A stretch of 64,000 bases of DNA from Desmodus rotundus (GCF_022682495.2 NC_071389.1:13631199-13695198), one strand, 5' to 3'. Counted from the stretch's first letter, positions 1-11,655 are shown. Notes: generated by a model not told the origin, from the sequence alone. Numbers and translations are program-made.

Positions 1-135
1 CCTCTCTGGCCCCCATTAGTGTCAGTAATTGCCAATCAATTTCCTGGGATCCTGGTGGGGAGGAGGCCCTTGGGTGTCTCCAGTGGGGAAGCTACATCTA
101 ATGGCTTTTATTTGGATTGCTGCAAATTGATTGGT

Positions 136-151
136 TTTTTTTTTTTTTTTA
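136..151. repeat. poly-T run
   Basis: A 16-base uninterrupted T run. It may be the reverse-strand tail of a lost retroposon, but no element body is recognisable beside it. Confidence 0.6.
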
Positions 152-180
152 AATGGAGCTTTGGTTTTCCTCCTTGCATC

Positions 181-640
181 CTAACTACCCCCTCAGGGAC
201 AGTTAGGCCAGAAGATGAGTGATAGCATGACTTTACTCTCCGGAAGGTCTGAGACCAGGCTGGCCATACCCACACCACTCATGTGTCCCCTCCATTCAGC
301 AGACACCCCCTGAAGCCACAGCCACCGCTCCCATTTCTCGGGCAGTAACCCCACCCCGGGGCTTCTCAAGGTTACCAGGTTGCAGCCTCACAACCGCAAC
401 GTGATTTGTATCGCCGTCCCTGGGACAAACGAGAAACCACAAGGTAGGCTGAAAAAGGTGACAAGGCTTGGCTACAGTTACCCGGCTCTTCCTGGCATCC
501 AGGCCTTGCTCTTCCCGTCCTCAACGGACACCTCCCCGAAGTGGCACGTGTAAAGTGGTGATGATTCCCCGAAGAGCCAGAGAGCTACAGGAGTCCCTGC
601 TTTCGTGCCGCTCCTGGTGAGAGGGTTAGCTGATGATGAT
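181..640. other. single-copy intronic sequence
   Basis: Moderately GC-rich, no coding signature and no repeat family recognised. Confidence 0.5.
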
Positions 641-654
641 AATAACAATGACAA

Positions 655-880
655 CAATAGCAGCTGTTATTTACTGAGCCCTTAGTTAGGAGAGAGAGTC
701 TATATTTCATTTCCTCCTTAGCACGGCGCTGGGTAGTATGCATTATTATAACCATTCTGCATATAGGGAAACTGAGACTCAGAGGTTAAGTGGCTTGCGT
801 CAGGTCATTCTGATTGCTAGTGGTAGAACTAGGATTCAAAGGAGGTATGTTTGAATCCACAGCGTGCGTTTTTAACCAAC
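655..880 (-). repeat. MIR SINE, reverse strand
   Basis: The reverse-complement MIR core is clear: 'gggaaactgagactcagaggttaagtg' equivalents at about 767-792, then a 'ggattcaaa' tRNA-derived end. Confidence 0.8.
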
Positions 881-892
881 TTTTTCCCATTT

Positions 893-1325
893 GGATTGTG
901 ACTGAGAGAAAACCAAATAATATCAACTTAAACAGGATAGGAATTTATTCCTCTCTCAACTAAATAAAGTCCAGATAAGTATTCAAGGCCGATGTGGCCA
1001 CTCCGTGTACACAAAGGTGCCGGGATCCTCCTTTCCTGGTCTCATGATCAAAGTTTGCTGCTAGAGCACCAGCCATCACATCCACATTCCAGCCGGCAAA
1101 GAAGAGAAAAAGGATGAAGACAGACATGCTCATTTCTTGTAAGCACACTTCCCAGAAATTACACCTACAAATTTTGCTAACATCTCATTGGCCAGAACTA
1201 AATCACATGATGATATCCATCTGCAAGACTGGCAGAAAATATAGAGTTGATTCCAGCTAAAAATCAGCAGCTCCTAGGAACAAGAGGAGGCCAGATACTG
1301 GGACAATTATTAGTGACTTCCATTA
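893..1325. repeat. old interspersed repeat, family not assigned
   Basis: Motif order matches the element at 47030-47440 and the one at 39140-39660: 'ggaatttattcctctc', an 'agcaccagccatcac' segment, a purine-rich block and 'cattggccagaac'. Confidence 0.55.
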
Positions 1326-1364
1326 GCATCATTCTATGTTTAGACTGAATTTTAGACTAGTAAC

Positions 1365-1520
1365 TCATCAAACCCAGCCTCCTCGTATCCCCAAAAGAGT
1401 AGCCTGAGGCCCTGAGAGGGAAAGTAACTTACCCAGGATTGAAAAAAAAATGGGGGCAGACCCAAGTTCAAAAGCCTGCCTTAGTCACAAAACCCATGCT
1501 ATTGGCACAACACCCTCTAT
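1365..1520 (-). repeat. MIR-like fragment, reverse strand
   Basis: 'cctgaggccctgagagggaaagtaac' and 'cccaagttcaaaagc' recall a degraded MIR. Confidence 0.45.
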
Positions 1521-1944
1521 CCTCCAACAGGCTGGGCCTTTCTTCTGGCTCTTGGGTTGTTCCTCTCACTTTCCCATTTTCCCCCTCCCTTCCCGGGGAC
1601 TTAGGCTGGTGGCACTTCCTTTAGCCCCTGGATTGAGTAACAGAGGACCTGACTCTGTTCCCAACATCTGTACGTCTCCACATCTATGGACGTCAGGTCT
1701 TCGCCCTGGGTATTCTCGTCTGGGGATCTTGAAGGTCTTCCCTACTCTGACAGTCTATTTAGGAGACACTCTGAAGCTCAGGGTGGCTTTTGCTTAGCAC
1801 ATGCCACCCTAGTGCCCACGGAGCTGTGTATTCCCCTGCATATGAGGCTCTGAGCTGGTGCTTGTGGGAGGAGAGGGCACCTGTGGGAAGGGCGACGGGT
1901 AAGGTCCTGGGATGATGCTTGGAGGAAAGAATAGTCTTTGTTCG

Positions 1945-2315
1945 GTATTTACTGTGTGCCCTTTATAGCACTACAGTGAGTCTGAGTATGTCATAGCTCC
2001 TTATTAATAGACAATGGCTCTTAGGGTTAAAGATAAAATTAATCTACTTTTCTGCTCTCTTAAAAAACAATGTGTTCTTTTAATAAAAAACACATTTAAA
2101 GCAAAACGATGAAGTCAAAGTAAAGGGGTGGAACAAGGCCTACTGAGCAGTGCTAAGAAGAAATTTAAAAATAAAGGCAAGAAAAGAAAGCCAAAGTGAC
2201 ACTATTATTACCATCCCTATTTCACAGCTGAGGCTCAGAACACTAAGGTGTGACTTGAGGTCATGTCACCCCTAAATGGCAGGGGGGCGATTTGAACCCA
2301 GGTCTTTCTGTCTCC
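1945..2315 (-). repeat. MIR SINE, reverse strand, split by an A-rich segment
   Basis: The 5' arm (about 1945-2010) and the strong core/tRNA end (2195-2315, 'ccctatttcacagctgaggc' and 'gatttgaacccaggtc') are separated by about 185 bp of A-rich sequence without recognised identity. A small hairpin-like pair, 'aatgtgtt' and 'aacacatt', lies in the A-rich part. Confidence 0.6.
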
Positions 2316-2319
2316 TAAA

Positions 2320-2940
2320 TTTGAGCTCCTCTGGGAATGCCTAGTTGCCTCCAGTAAAGCTGACCAGTGTCATAACCTCGACTTGAGGGGGCACTGACCC
2401 GGGGCCAGGTGTGTGCCATTGCACAGCAAGGCTGGAGGGAGTGAGGGTGAAGGGAAGGCTGAGCTGGCCCATCAGGGCCAGCACTGGGCCGGGCATGCAC
2501 CAGCCACTGGGCCAGGGCCCAGACTGGCTGCCAGAGTGCCTGCCAGGCCCTATTCTGGCCAGCTGGTTCCAGCAGAACTCCAGGTCCAGTGCCCACAAAG
2601 GCCTCTACCCCTCCTCCCTGTTTCCACCCTCGATGGAGGCTAGAGTGAGCCCCGTGGCTGAGTGCATGCCTGGACGGGGCAGAGAACAGCAGGCCTGGAG
2701 GCCCCCAGGGGACAATCTGGCAGTGGTCAGGGCCCAGTCCCAAGCTGAAAGCCTCTGAGACCTATGAGTGCCCCGGCCAGTCCTAGAGCAGGGGCAAAAG
2801 TGGGGCCAGAAGCAGGTCCTCATTGTTTCCTAGGAACGACTGGGCAGGGGTCCCGGGTCCAAGTCTTAACCCTGGCACATCCTCTGCACAAAGTAGGATC
2901 CAGTCCCACCCCAGCCAGGCAGATCCTCCCCCCAACCCCT
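2320..2940. other. single-copy GC-rich intronic sequence
   Basis: Several overlapping open frames occur on both strands here, as expected of GC-rich DNA. None shows a domain or splice context. Confidence 0.5.
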
Positions 2941-2945
2941 CACAG

Positions 2946-2984
2946 ACGCGTGTGCGCACACGCACACACACGCACACACACAGA
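2946..2984. repeat. (CA)n microsatellite
   Basis: Imperfect alternating CA/CG run. Confidence 0.85.
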
Positions 2985-3039
2985 GTTCCCAGAAAGCACC
3001 CTCAGCTGCCTCAGTCCTCTAAGCTTTGTGCACACAACG

Positions 3040-3475
3040 GAACATGCAGACAGAGGCTGGCTAAACTTTATTCAGCTCATCTGTCCCACCCTTCACAACT
3101 CAACTTGGGTACCACCTCCACCAGGAAGCCTTCACTGACCCCCTCCTACTTCTATATTACAATGTGTGAACACTGGGTTTGGCGGTCGCTTTACTTGTAT
3201 GTCGTCCCAGCTAACACATGAACCTTGACCTGAGGTGGGTGGGCTGGAAGGCGGTTTGTGAGCTCACAGAGGTTATCCGCAGAATGGCTTCTGTGTGTGC
3301 GTACCTGCATTGTGGGGGGGGCAGCGGCAACAACTTTCCTCTGGCTCTTCTGAGAACCCCTGCTGTAGACTCTGATGCTCTTCCAGTTAGGAGACAGTCT
3401 GTCACTGTATCCTCGAGTGACAGGTAACAGGCAGGCGACACAATAAATATTCATTGAATGAATGTTGGATGAATA
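3040..3475 (+). repeat. L2 LINE 3'-end fragment with interrupted tail
   Basis: 'caggaagccttcactgacc' (3120-3139) is the L2 3' hallmark, and 'caataaatattcattgaatgaatg' near 3440-3465 is the terminal tail. About 200 bp of poorly matching DNA lies between. Confidence 0.65.
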
Positions 3476-3479
3476 CTTT

Positions 3480-3660
3480 GATGGATGACCTTAGGCAAGT
3501 AACCTCACCTCTTTCGATCTTGGTTTTCACATTTGTAAAGTGGAGGTGAGCTGGGGATCCCACTGTCTAAGCTCTTCCCGATGTCCATGTTCCTCCTCTA
3601 CTCTAGTGCCTAGCGTAGTGCCTGACACATGGTACATATTCAGCGGATGTTTGTGAGAGG
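3480..3660 (+). repeat. MIR SINE
   Basis: 'gatgaccttaggcaagtaac', 'catttgtaaagtgg' and a terminal 'agtgcctgacacatgg' follow the MIR order. Confidence 0.75.
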
Positions 3661-3689
3661 AACGAATGGGCTGGGAGCTGGAAGGAGAA

Positions 3690-4330
3690 GTCAGTGTTTA
3701 GATAAATGAGTGTTGGTGAGTGAGCTGACGGGTGAGTGGCTGCTGCACGTGAAGATTCAGTGGATGTATTGGGTTCCTTGGATACACAGATGAATTAGTG
3801 GACAGGAAGACTGGCTGGTGGGTGGGTTAATAGAGTGAATAGACGGATGAATGTCTGGATGACTGGATCAGCATAGGAAAGGATAGCTATTTGGGAGGGA
3901 GTGGTTAAGTAGGTAGGTTTTTGATAAACGATTCAGTAGATGGGTAAAAAGGACGAATATATGATGATAAATCACAGATTGATTTGTGAATGGACAGGTA
4001 AACAGATGGCTGGCTGGCTGGCTGGCTGGGTGGGTGGATGGGTGGAAGAAGGGTGGGGGCGTGGGTAGATGGGCGGATGAAAATTCTACACCAAATTTTT
4101 ATATGTGCATATAGGGGATTATGCAATATTTGGATGGATGAACTAATGGACAGGTGGATGGATAGACTGAAGATGGGATGAACTAATGGATGGATAGGTA
4201 GAAATTGTACACAAAATGTGTGTGTACGTTTGTGTGTATGGGAGGTATAGAATGTTGGATGGATGGATGGATGGATGGATGGATGAGTGGATACAATGGA
4301 CAGGTAAGATGGATCCATAGATCTGTCAGC
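3690..4330. repeat. degenerate (GGAT/GGCT)n tetranucleotide array
   Basis: About 640 bp of decayed TGGA/TGGC units. Nearly pure runs stand at about 4008-4055 (GGCT then GGGT/GGAT) and 4257-4285 (GGAT). Open frames crossing this array translate to low-complexity Ser/His/Pro-Ile runs and are not genes. Confidence 0.85.
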
Positions 4331-4689
4331 TGGTAGATGAATAGAAGGAAGGAGAGGGAAGAAAAATGGCCTCTGTCTAACCCAGGCCAGAGAGTGACGA
4401 TACAGGGGTTGGGGTTCCCTGTGTGCAATGCTGGCCTGCAGAGCAGAGAAGCCACACCTTTCTTCTAAAGTCTCTGTGTGTTGGGCCCCAGCGGAGCTCT
4501 TCCTTGCCCTGAGCCCAGGGTCTGTCTGGCGGTAGCAATACTCAGAAGTGGATGTAGGAGGAAGACAAAGGGAGTAGGCAGACACTAGGGCCAGAGAGAG
4601 GGAGGGAGGGAAGATGGGTGGGGGCTTGACTGCCATTGGGCAGCCACCCCTGTTTACCCAGCTCCGGAATGAAGCCTGGGAGAAGGACT

Positions 4690-4850
4690 GTTCATATTTC
4701 TCTCTTGAACAGGGAGCTGACATTAATGAACAGCTAATTAACATCTTGGAGTGCTATGGTTCCAGTGTCAGTGTCCCTAATTAGTCTCGCGCTAATCTGC
4801 TTTAATTAACTGTCCCTGTCGTGGTTTTAATTTAATTTTCAGCTCCAGCC
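4690..4850. promoter_or_regulatory. candidate intronic enhancer with homeodomain-type sites
   Basis: A non-repetitive stretch with three TAATTA cores (4735-4740, 4778-4783, 4803-4808), an ATTAAT (4722-4727) and a TTAATTTAATTT (about 4827-4838) within 120 bp. The composition is unlike the surrounding GC-rich DNA. The regulatory role is inferred; no conservation could be measured here. Confidence 0.3.
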
Positions 4851-5159
4851 CAGGATGGCAGCCCTCCGAGCATTCTGTCCCAGGGAGCCTGCGGCCGGGG
4901 CAGGGTGGGCTGGCCGAAGCCCGATTCCTGGGGGTATTGCCGGGCATCCCAGGGTTGGGTTGAGCTTGTGACATAGCCTGGCTCCTCCCTGGCCCTGGAG
5001 ACAGAAAACCCTGGGATGGGACACTTCCCCCCTTCTCTCAAGGGAGGGTTCTCAGGTCACCAAGTGCTCCCAGAACATTCATCAGTCAGGAGCACAGCCT
5101 ATGACCACACCTTGGTCTCAGGCAGGCCCTATAAACTGACCACACTTCCTGGACATGGG

Positions 5160-5260
5160 CTCTGGGTTCTGAAAGACCTGGACTCATGTCCTAGTTCTGG
5201 CACTTTCTAGCTGTGTGTCCTTAGAAAAAGCACTTGACTTCTCTGGGTCCCTGTGACAGG
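5160..5260 (+). repeat. MIR fragment
   Basis: 'tagctgtgtgtccttagaaaaagcac' resembles the MIR core. Confidence 0.6.
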
Positions 5261-5419
5261 GGCTGGTCATCTAGGTGCGTCACCCTGCTCTCAACAGGGA
5301 TGCAGGTCTCTAGGAGTGATCTGCACTCCCAGCTCCTTCGTGGTCCTGGCAGAACAAACCCTGGGACAGTCCCCCGTCACAGGAGTGGAGAGGACTGGGA
5401 TGGAGCTGATGTCAGGGGG

Positions 5420-5520
5420 GAAGAGCACTGGCCTGGGAGTCAGTTTGCCCAGGTCCCGGTCCAGCTCTGCCACTGCCCCCAAGTCTCTCAGCCTCTATGG
5501 CTTCTGCCCACTCCCATCCA
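5420..5520 (+). repeat. MIR fragment
   Basis: 'agagcactggcctgggagtc' and 'cagctctgccactg' resemble the tRNA-related MIR 5' part. Confidence 0.55.
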
Positions 5521-5529
5521 TATGTTGGA

Positions 5530-5595
5530 AGAGGCCAGGGAAGGGAGGGGAAGAGGCAGGGGAGGGGAGGGGAGGGGAAGAGGCAGGAGAGGATG
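5530..5595. repeat. purine-rich (GGGGA/GGAAGA)n run
   Basis: Strand-asymmetric GA-rich simple sequence. Confidence 0.75.
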
Positions 5596-5599
5596 CTCT

Positions 5600-6960
5600 T
5601 CACGCCCCTTCATGCTTCAACTGGAGTTAGAGAATGGGTGTGTGGCTGGCTCAGAGAACCCCAGATCTAGAACCAGAGGTCTAGTGGGAACCAGGCCAAG
5701 GGCCACCCTGGGGATCAGGTGAAGCCTCTGCGTTTTGCAAGGCAAAGCAGGTGCCACCTGGGAGGAGGTAGCTGCCTCGATTACAAGGCTCTGCTGCAGG
5801 ACCTTGTAGAAAACAAATCTACACGCTTGCCCCACAGCAGGAGCTAGAGAGGCACCTGCCAACAGAGTTAGACAAATGAGGATGGAGGGAGGCTATCGGG
5901 TGACAGAAGGTGGGGGAGGGGGAGGGAGAGCCCAGCAGGACCCCTCCTCCACCTGGTTTTACCTGGGAGCTAGGCGTTCAGGGCAGGATACGAGGACCGT
6001 TGCTCATGGACCGAGGAGGCCCTCTCTGGAACCTGAGGGCCCTGGGGAGCCATGGCAGGGCTCAGAGCAGGAGTGTGGCACGGTCTGGTGATTGGCCGCT
6101 GGCAGGGGCAAGTGAAGCAGAGGGAGGGGGCAGGAGGCAGGAATGGCTGTGACGGGGCTACTGCCTCACTCTAGGCAGGGAAGCCTTGCAGAGGTGGAGC
6201 AGGCTCAGGGAGACTTCCAGAGCAGTGAGCTTATGTATGCAAAGTGAGTGCTCCTTAGAAAGGCAGGGCGCGCCTCCCTCTCCCGTGGCCTTTCTCCCGT
6301 GGCCTCGGCCTTAACGAACATGTTTGGAGTCTCTTTGTGGCAACAGCTCTGAGGCTGTATCTCACACTCTTTCCAACGGGGCCTGCGAACGTCGTGACAG
6401 GAAAATCCTAGATGTATTTTCGGGGGCCCAGGAATTGTAAGAGAATTTAAAATTTCTGTGTTTCGATCTAATGCTGATCCAAAACAAAAAACCAAAATTG
6501 TTTTGACCACTTCCAAAGCAACACTGATTTCTCAGTGGTCCCTCGCAATGGCCACGCCTGCTGCTGGCTTCCCAGCCTGCCATCTGAGGTCTGCAGAGGC
6601 AGTCTCCAAGGAACATTTCTTCCTCCACAGGGCCCGAGCCTTGTCCAGCTCTGAGAAATGCTGTCAGGCCCGCCTTCCCCCAGGATGGCGAGCTCTTCCA
6701 GCGCTGAATCCATTTCTGGCTCGTCTCATTGGTGTCCTCGCGGCCTGACACAGGTCTGAACCCAGGGAGGGTTTATAAATTGAGGTGGATTCTCTCTCTG
6801 GATACCCCATGGGCCCCTCCCCCTGCCTTTGACCTCCAGTTGATCTTTGTTTTCAGTCCAGCAGAGTCAAACCAGTTTTTCCTGAAATTCTCAGTAAATG
6901 AGTGTGGAATTCAGAGCTCCTGCCTCTGAGCTCATATGAAAAGAGAAAAAAAAAAAAAAC
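5600..6960. other. single-copy intronic sequence, possibly constrained
   Basis: No repeat family is recognised across most of this stretch. 6300-6760 contains varied, non-degenerate sequence including A/T-rich motifs next to GC-rich blocks and could hold regulatory sites. An A-run at about 6945-6958 ends it. Confidence 0.4.
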
Positions 6961-6964
6961 CCTC

Positions 6965-7110
6965 ACCTTTTCTACTCTTCCTGTCCCCCATGCCTCATGG
7001 CAATCTGTTCAGTTTATGCCACCTCCAGAAAGCCTTCCTGGGTTTCCCCAGGTGAATGTGTCAGTCAGACCTTGGAGCCCCTGGAGCCCCTCCCCGGGCC
7101 CAAGTCCACT
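6965..7110 (+). repeat. L2 fragment
   Basis: 'ccacctccagaaagccttcc' and the following segment match the L2 3' region. Confidence 0.55.
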
Positions 7111-7364
7111 TGACCTGTGTTCATGACAGGGGATTGCTGGCATCTGTGTCCTCTACTCCCCTCCACACACTCTGGCTCACAGCAGGGGCCCGCAGAAGCA
7201 GGCCAAGGTGCCTGACCCCCATCCTCAGGCTGGTGGACGGACTCGTTCCTGAGCTGCATTCTCGGCGCAGGGGCCCATGGCTGTCAGCCTAGCCGATAGT
7301 CACAGCGGTGTCCTTGCCGTGCACCAAGCCTAGGTCTCAACTGCAGCTACACCCCAGTCAGCTG

Positions 7365-7512
7365 GCGATTTGGGCTGACTCCCTTGAAGTCTCAGTTTTC
7401 TCATCTGGAAAATGGGTAGTGACAGCATTTACCTGGGAGGGTGTCTGTAAGGACCTAATTGAGGGAATCCATATAAAGTGCCCGGGGCATAGTAAGTGCT
7501 CAGTAAAAAGAG
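7365..7512 (+). repeat. MIR SINE, 3' part
   Basis: 'cagttttctcatctggaaaatgg' and 'gcatagtaagtgctcagtaaa' are clear MIR motifs. Confidence 0.8.
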
Positions 7513-7804
7513 CCACTGACAGTGATGGTGGTGGTGAAGTGCTAGAGCCCCAAGCCAGCGCCCTAGCACCCCCACATCTAGGGGCGGAGTGGTTCATGCA
7601 GACCCAGAGTGGAATTAAAAGAGGCCTCCTCCCCAGTTTAGGGGCCGGTCCCGTGTGAGACCTGCTAACCCTCCTCACTCTGCCAGCAAACAGCTGGGCC
7701 AGGGCTCAGGCAACGGCAAGATGACACCAGCCAAAGGTAATGAGACCTACAACCCTCAGAGACAGACCAGAGCTGCAGGCACGGGCACCCGAGGTCACAC
7801 TTGA

Positions 7805-7840
7805 GCATGTGTGTGTGCATGTACACACACACACACACTC
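7805..7840. repeat. (TG)n/(CA)n microsatellite
   Basis: A short TG run followed by an ACAC run. Confidence 0.8.
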
Positions 7841-7849
7841 AGAATAAGG

Positions 7850-8440
7850 AGAGGAGGCCACTGTTGGTGACGGCCAGACAAAGGCAGACATTTCTGAGCT
7901 GGAGCAGGTAGGGCAGACTCCTCCAGGCTGCCACTTCCCTCATCCCAGCTCCCTGGGCGGGTTCCCATACCTGCTCAGTTCCACCTGGCTTGGGCCACCC
8001 CCCTGGGGTTCTGGCTGTTTTAGGTCTGTGTCAGCACCTGGAACCCCAGGGTCTCAGTTGCCCAGAGATTTGGGGGACTGCATGGTGATTCGGCTGTTTC
8101 TGATGTAAGACTCATGAGGGAGTGCATGTGTTTCTCCGTGGACTCTGATGGGACAGAGCCGCAGCAGGGCCCAGGCTGCCCCATGATCCTCCCAACAATA
8201 GGGACAGGGTGGCAGCGAGGGGTCCAGACCTCCTCCAGAGCCCCTCGCCCCTCCCACCCCCACCCAGGGAGCTCCAGAGGCCCCTTCTGCATCTGCACTG
8301 ATGACACTGAGTTGACCCAATCCTTACTCTGACAGGAAGAGGCCAGAGGGTCCAGACCATGGGAGAGACCTCTCTGAGGGGACTGCGGGTCCCTGCTGAA
8401 CAGCCAGCAGCCAGGGGCGGGCGGCAGGGGCTGTCATGAG
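7850..8440. other. single-copy intronic sequence
   Basis: Nothing recognised on either strand. Confidence 0.45.
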
Positions 8441-8444
8441 GTCA

Positions 8445-8880
8445 GACAACCCAGGATGTTACGGTCACACCCCGTTATAGCCGCAGGATGGGGCAGTGTT
8501 AAAATCGCAGTCAAGCAAGAATCCTAGAATGTTACAGGCCCAGAAAGGTTATAATCATGGGATTATAGAATGTTGCAATCATGTAATCATAGAAGCACTA
8601 AGAAGACTGAGCACACAGAAAACTAAGACACAGAGTTTTAGAATGCTGCAGGCATGAAAAGGTCATGATCATAGAATTGTAGACTTTGACGGCCGTAGCA
8701 TATGAAAAGTTTAGCTTTCCCAGCAGGGACTTCAGACTGTTGCATCATGGAGCGGTGGCCTGACAGCGAACACACACATACACGTGGAATAGTCACGGGT
8801 GGACCTAGAGGCAGGAATTCTAGGATGCTTCAGTAGCAGCATGTCCTCATCAAGAACCGCAGGATAGTTCAGTCTTCAGG
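8445..8880 (+). repeat. degenerate tandem repeat, unit about 41 bp
   Basis: The phrase AGAATGTTACAGG-like recurs with drift at about 8453, 8526, 8567, 8640 and 8818. Two units of exactly 41 bp (8526-8566 and 8640-8680) match at 30 of 41 positions, most differences being transitions. The composition (ATCATA-rich) differs from the flanks. I cannot assign a family. Confidence 0.6.
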
Positions 8881-9360
8881 TGTTATGTGCCCCTCAAGAC
8901 TCAGAGAACGAGAGAGCTGGGAGGGCATCTTACATGAATTGTGCCAGACCCGTGTCCTTGATGAGCTCATTGCTTTTTACAGGGCGGGCTGGGGAGGGCC
9001 GGGGAGGATGGGGAAGCAGGAGCCACACGCTTGACCCCCAGGCCCTGAAGTCCTGGCAGGGAAGATGGGAGCAGTTGTCTGGGCCTGTCCTCGGCCCCGC
9101 TCCACCCCCAACACATCCCCAGAGGAGAGAGGCACAGGGCAGTGTTTCTCTGCTCGTTAACTTGTGGCTTGAGCTCCGCTGGATCAGCTTCCCGTGTGTG
9201 GGCTGGAAACCTACAGCCTCACGGGGTCTGGTCCCACCCAGATTCCGAGCCAGGGTGTGAGGGGCCATGGGTGTGTGATTCCCAAAGGCCTTCCCCCACC
9301 TGCCCTGACCCTCACCTGCCTGTCTGGTGCACTGAGGGCCACACGGATTTTCGCTGAACA
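8880..9360. other. single-copy GC-rich intronic sequence
   Basis: Nothing recognised. Confidence 0.4.
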
Positions 9361-9364
9361 CCCT

Positions 9365-9800
9365 TCCCCCATCAGTCAGTCATCCATTCAGTCAGTCTTC
9401 ATTTTCAGACCACCTTCCGAGGGCCAGGCCCTATTCTGGGCACGGGGGAGATGGATAACAATCCAGATATTCCCCTGCCCCCAATAACATGGGGATATAG
9501 AGAAAAAGTGCTATGGGGTCAGAGGGAGTAGAAATGGCCAGGGCGTTATGGAGGCCTTCCTGGAAGAGGAGGGGGGTCTTAGAAGTAGGCAGAATTTGAA
9601 TAAATGATATAGGGATGGCAGTGAGGGCATTCCAGGCAAAGGAAGCAGAAGGAGCAAAGGCCCAGAGACAGCTGTGCGTGGGATGGTTCGGCAATCATCA
9701 AAGAGCTTCTGCTTGGGCCGCGTGAAAGGTGCCAAGTGATAGAAATGGGGCAGGAGAAGTAGGTTTGAGTGCCAGGCTAAGGAGGCTGGGTTTGTACATG
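9365..9800 (-). repeat. L2 LINE 3' region, reverse strand
   Basis: It starts with the reverse tail 'cagtcagtcatccattcag', then 'gggccaggccctattctggg', 'ggaggccttcctggaagagg' and 'gggcattccaggcaaaggaag', all in the order of reversed L2. Confidence 0.8.
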
Positions 9801-10124
9801 GTAAATGGCTGTGCAAATGCATGACAATGCTCAAGGGTGACTGGTGGGAAGGGAGGACTAGAGCTTACAATTTGCTTCTTCTTTTAGAAATGAGAAACTG
9901 CAAATTCCTTCCCAGGACTGGTGGGCCAACCCTGGGCTGGGCTCCAAAAACTCAGAGAAAGGGCTTTAGCGGGAATTCCAGAGCTGGGCTCAGGGGTGCT
10001 GGCTGCTTAGCCTTTGTCCCGGAGGCTGGCAGCAGACACCGAGCTCTGAGGGGAGGGGTGGGGGAGGTGATCGGGCTCCCAGTGGACCTCAGGGTTCCTT
10101 CCAGTTCTGCGCAGTCTCTGCGGT

Positions 10125-10320
10125 CGTGTGCCCAGAGCAGGAGGCCGTCCACACCAGAGACGGGGCCAGACAGGCCTGCGCTCAAACTTCAGACTGGCCT
10201 GGCACTGCTGAGTTCGTCGAGCAAGTGACATTATCTCCCCAAGCCTCAGTTTCTCCATCAGTAACACGGGGCTAATAGCAGAACCTCCCTCTCAGGGCTA
10301 CCAGGAGGGAACGCATGCCT
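10125..10320 (+). repeat. MIR SINE
   Basis: 'aagcctcagtttctccatcagtaac' and upstream tRNA-like part. Confidence 0.75.
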
Positions 10321-10920
10321 GGCCTGGAGAGGCTTGCAAGTCGTTCTTGCTTCCTTTATGCCAAGAGTTGGAGGGTGAACAAGCAACATTTAGTTTAACC
10401 TCCCCATTTCAGAGCTAGGCAAACAGAGGCCTGAAAAGGACAGCAGGCATCTCAGAGAGATAACGGCCAACCGTAGGGTTGCCTGCAGGCTGGGAGCTGG
10501 ACGAGGGAAGAGCAGTAGAGCCCGGTGCTGACTCCAGAGGGTGAAGCCCCACGTCTGAACCCGGGGTGACCAGACAGGCCATAACCCTAAGGGCTCCCAG
10601 TTAAGTTCAGCAGGCACTGACCGTGTAGGTCCACGTTGGCAGCCTGACCACTTGGTCAAGGGGCAGAGAAAGGGTGAGGAGTGGCTGCAGGGCTGGGAAT
10701 GGGTATTCAGAGAGGCCTCTGTAAGGTGCCTCGCAGAGTGTCTTGCATGTAGCAGGCGTTCAGCGTGGAGAGGGATTATGGTCAGAGTGAGTGAGCGCTG
10801 GATACAAACCCAAAACCGGGATGGGAAGGACCCATCCCTGCTGACCCACTCCCACAGAGGGACAGCGTTTTGCACAGAAAGTCTGCTCCCGGCACTACGC
10901 ACCCTCTTTAGAGTAACATT
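10320..10920. other. intronic sequence with weak MIR traces
   Basis: Short MIR-like pieces at about 10380-10440 and 10725-10770. Otherwise nothing recognised. Confidence 0.4.
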
Positions 10921-10921
10921 T

Positions 10922-11155
10922 GTCACTTCAACAAATATTTATTGTGTTCCTACTATGTGCCAGGCAACCTGCGAGGCCCTTTGCATAAGCCATCTCATTT
11001 AAATGCAACAACCTTTACGAGCGAGCCTACTATTATTTCCACTTTACAGATGAGGAAACTGAGGCTCAGGGAGTGTTTTGCCTAAGGTCACACAGCAGGG
11101 CAGGAATCCAGGGCTTTCCAAATCCAGAACGTAAACTCTACACCACACCACGCAG
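10922..11155 (-). repeat. MIR SINE, reverse strand, nearly full length
   Basis: 'tattgtgttcctactatgtgccagg', 'tttacagatgaggaaactgaggctcag', 'ggtcacacagcagggcagg' in order. Confidence 0.85.
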
Positions 11156-11655
11156 GAATTGCTGACTGAGATATTTAAAAGGGAAAGTCCAAAATGAATG
11201 CTGAAATCAAATCCCATAGTGGCTATTGGCAAGAGAGGCTGACCTGGGGCTCCCTCAGGAAGGTAGGAATGCTGACTCTCCTCCCGCCCCCCAGGCTCAG
11301 GAGGAGCTGTGTTAGGCTGGACTGGAGACAGAAGGCTGACCATGATGGGTTCCAGAGGGGGGCTACCCACCCCCCTAGCCAGAGGCGGCCAGGATTCCAT
11401 TAACCTGATTATCTGCCCCACATAAACCTGCAGAGGGAGCCCCGGGAGGGAGGGGGACTGGGGAGGGAAGAATTGGACTTCCCCAGGCCCCAAATGGAGC
11501 AGTCAGCGGTGCAGTTTCCTTTCAAGGCTCCTGGCTCTTCAAGCAGGGAGTGGAGAGAGGGATGGGAAGCCAGAAACCTGGGACAAGAGGATCCAGGCTG
11601 GGGCAGCAGCAAGAGCAGGGTTGGAGCCATCCAGAACACAGAGCCCTGAGTCACC
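11155..11655. other. single-copy intronic sequence
   Basis: Nothing recognised. Confidence 0.4.

Noticed and set aside
3905..4744. 279-codon open frame on the minus strand
   Set aside because: It runs through the GGAT/GGCT array and translates to Ile/His/Pro/Ser repeats; no domain, no start context, no splice logic.
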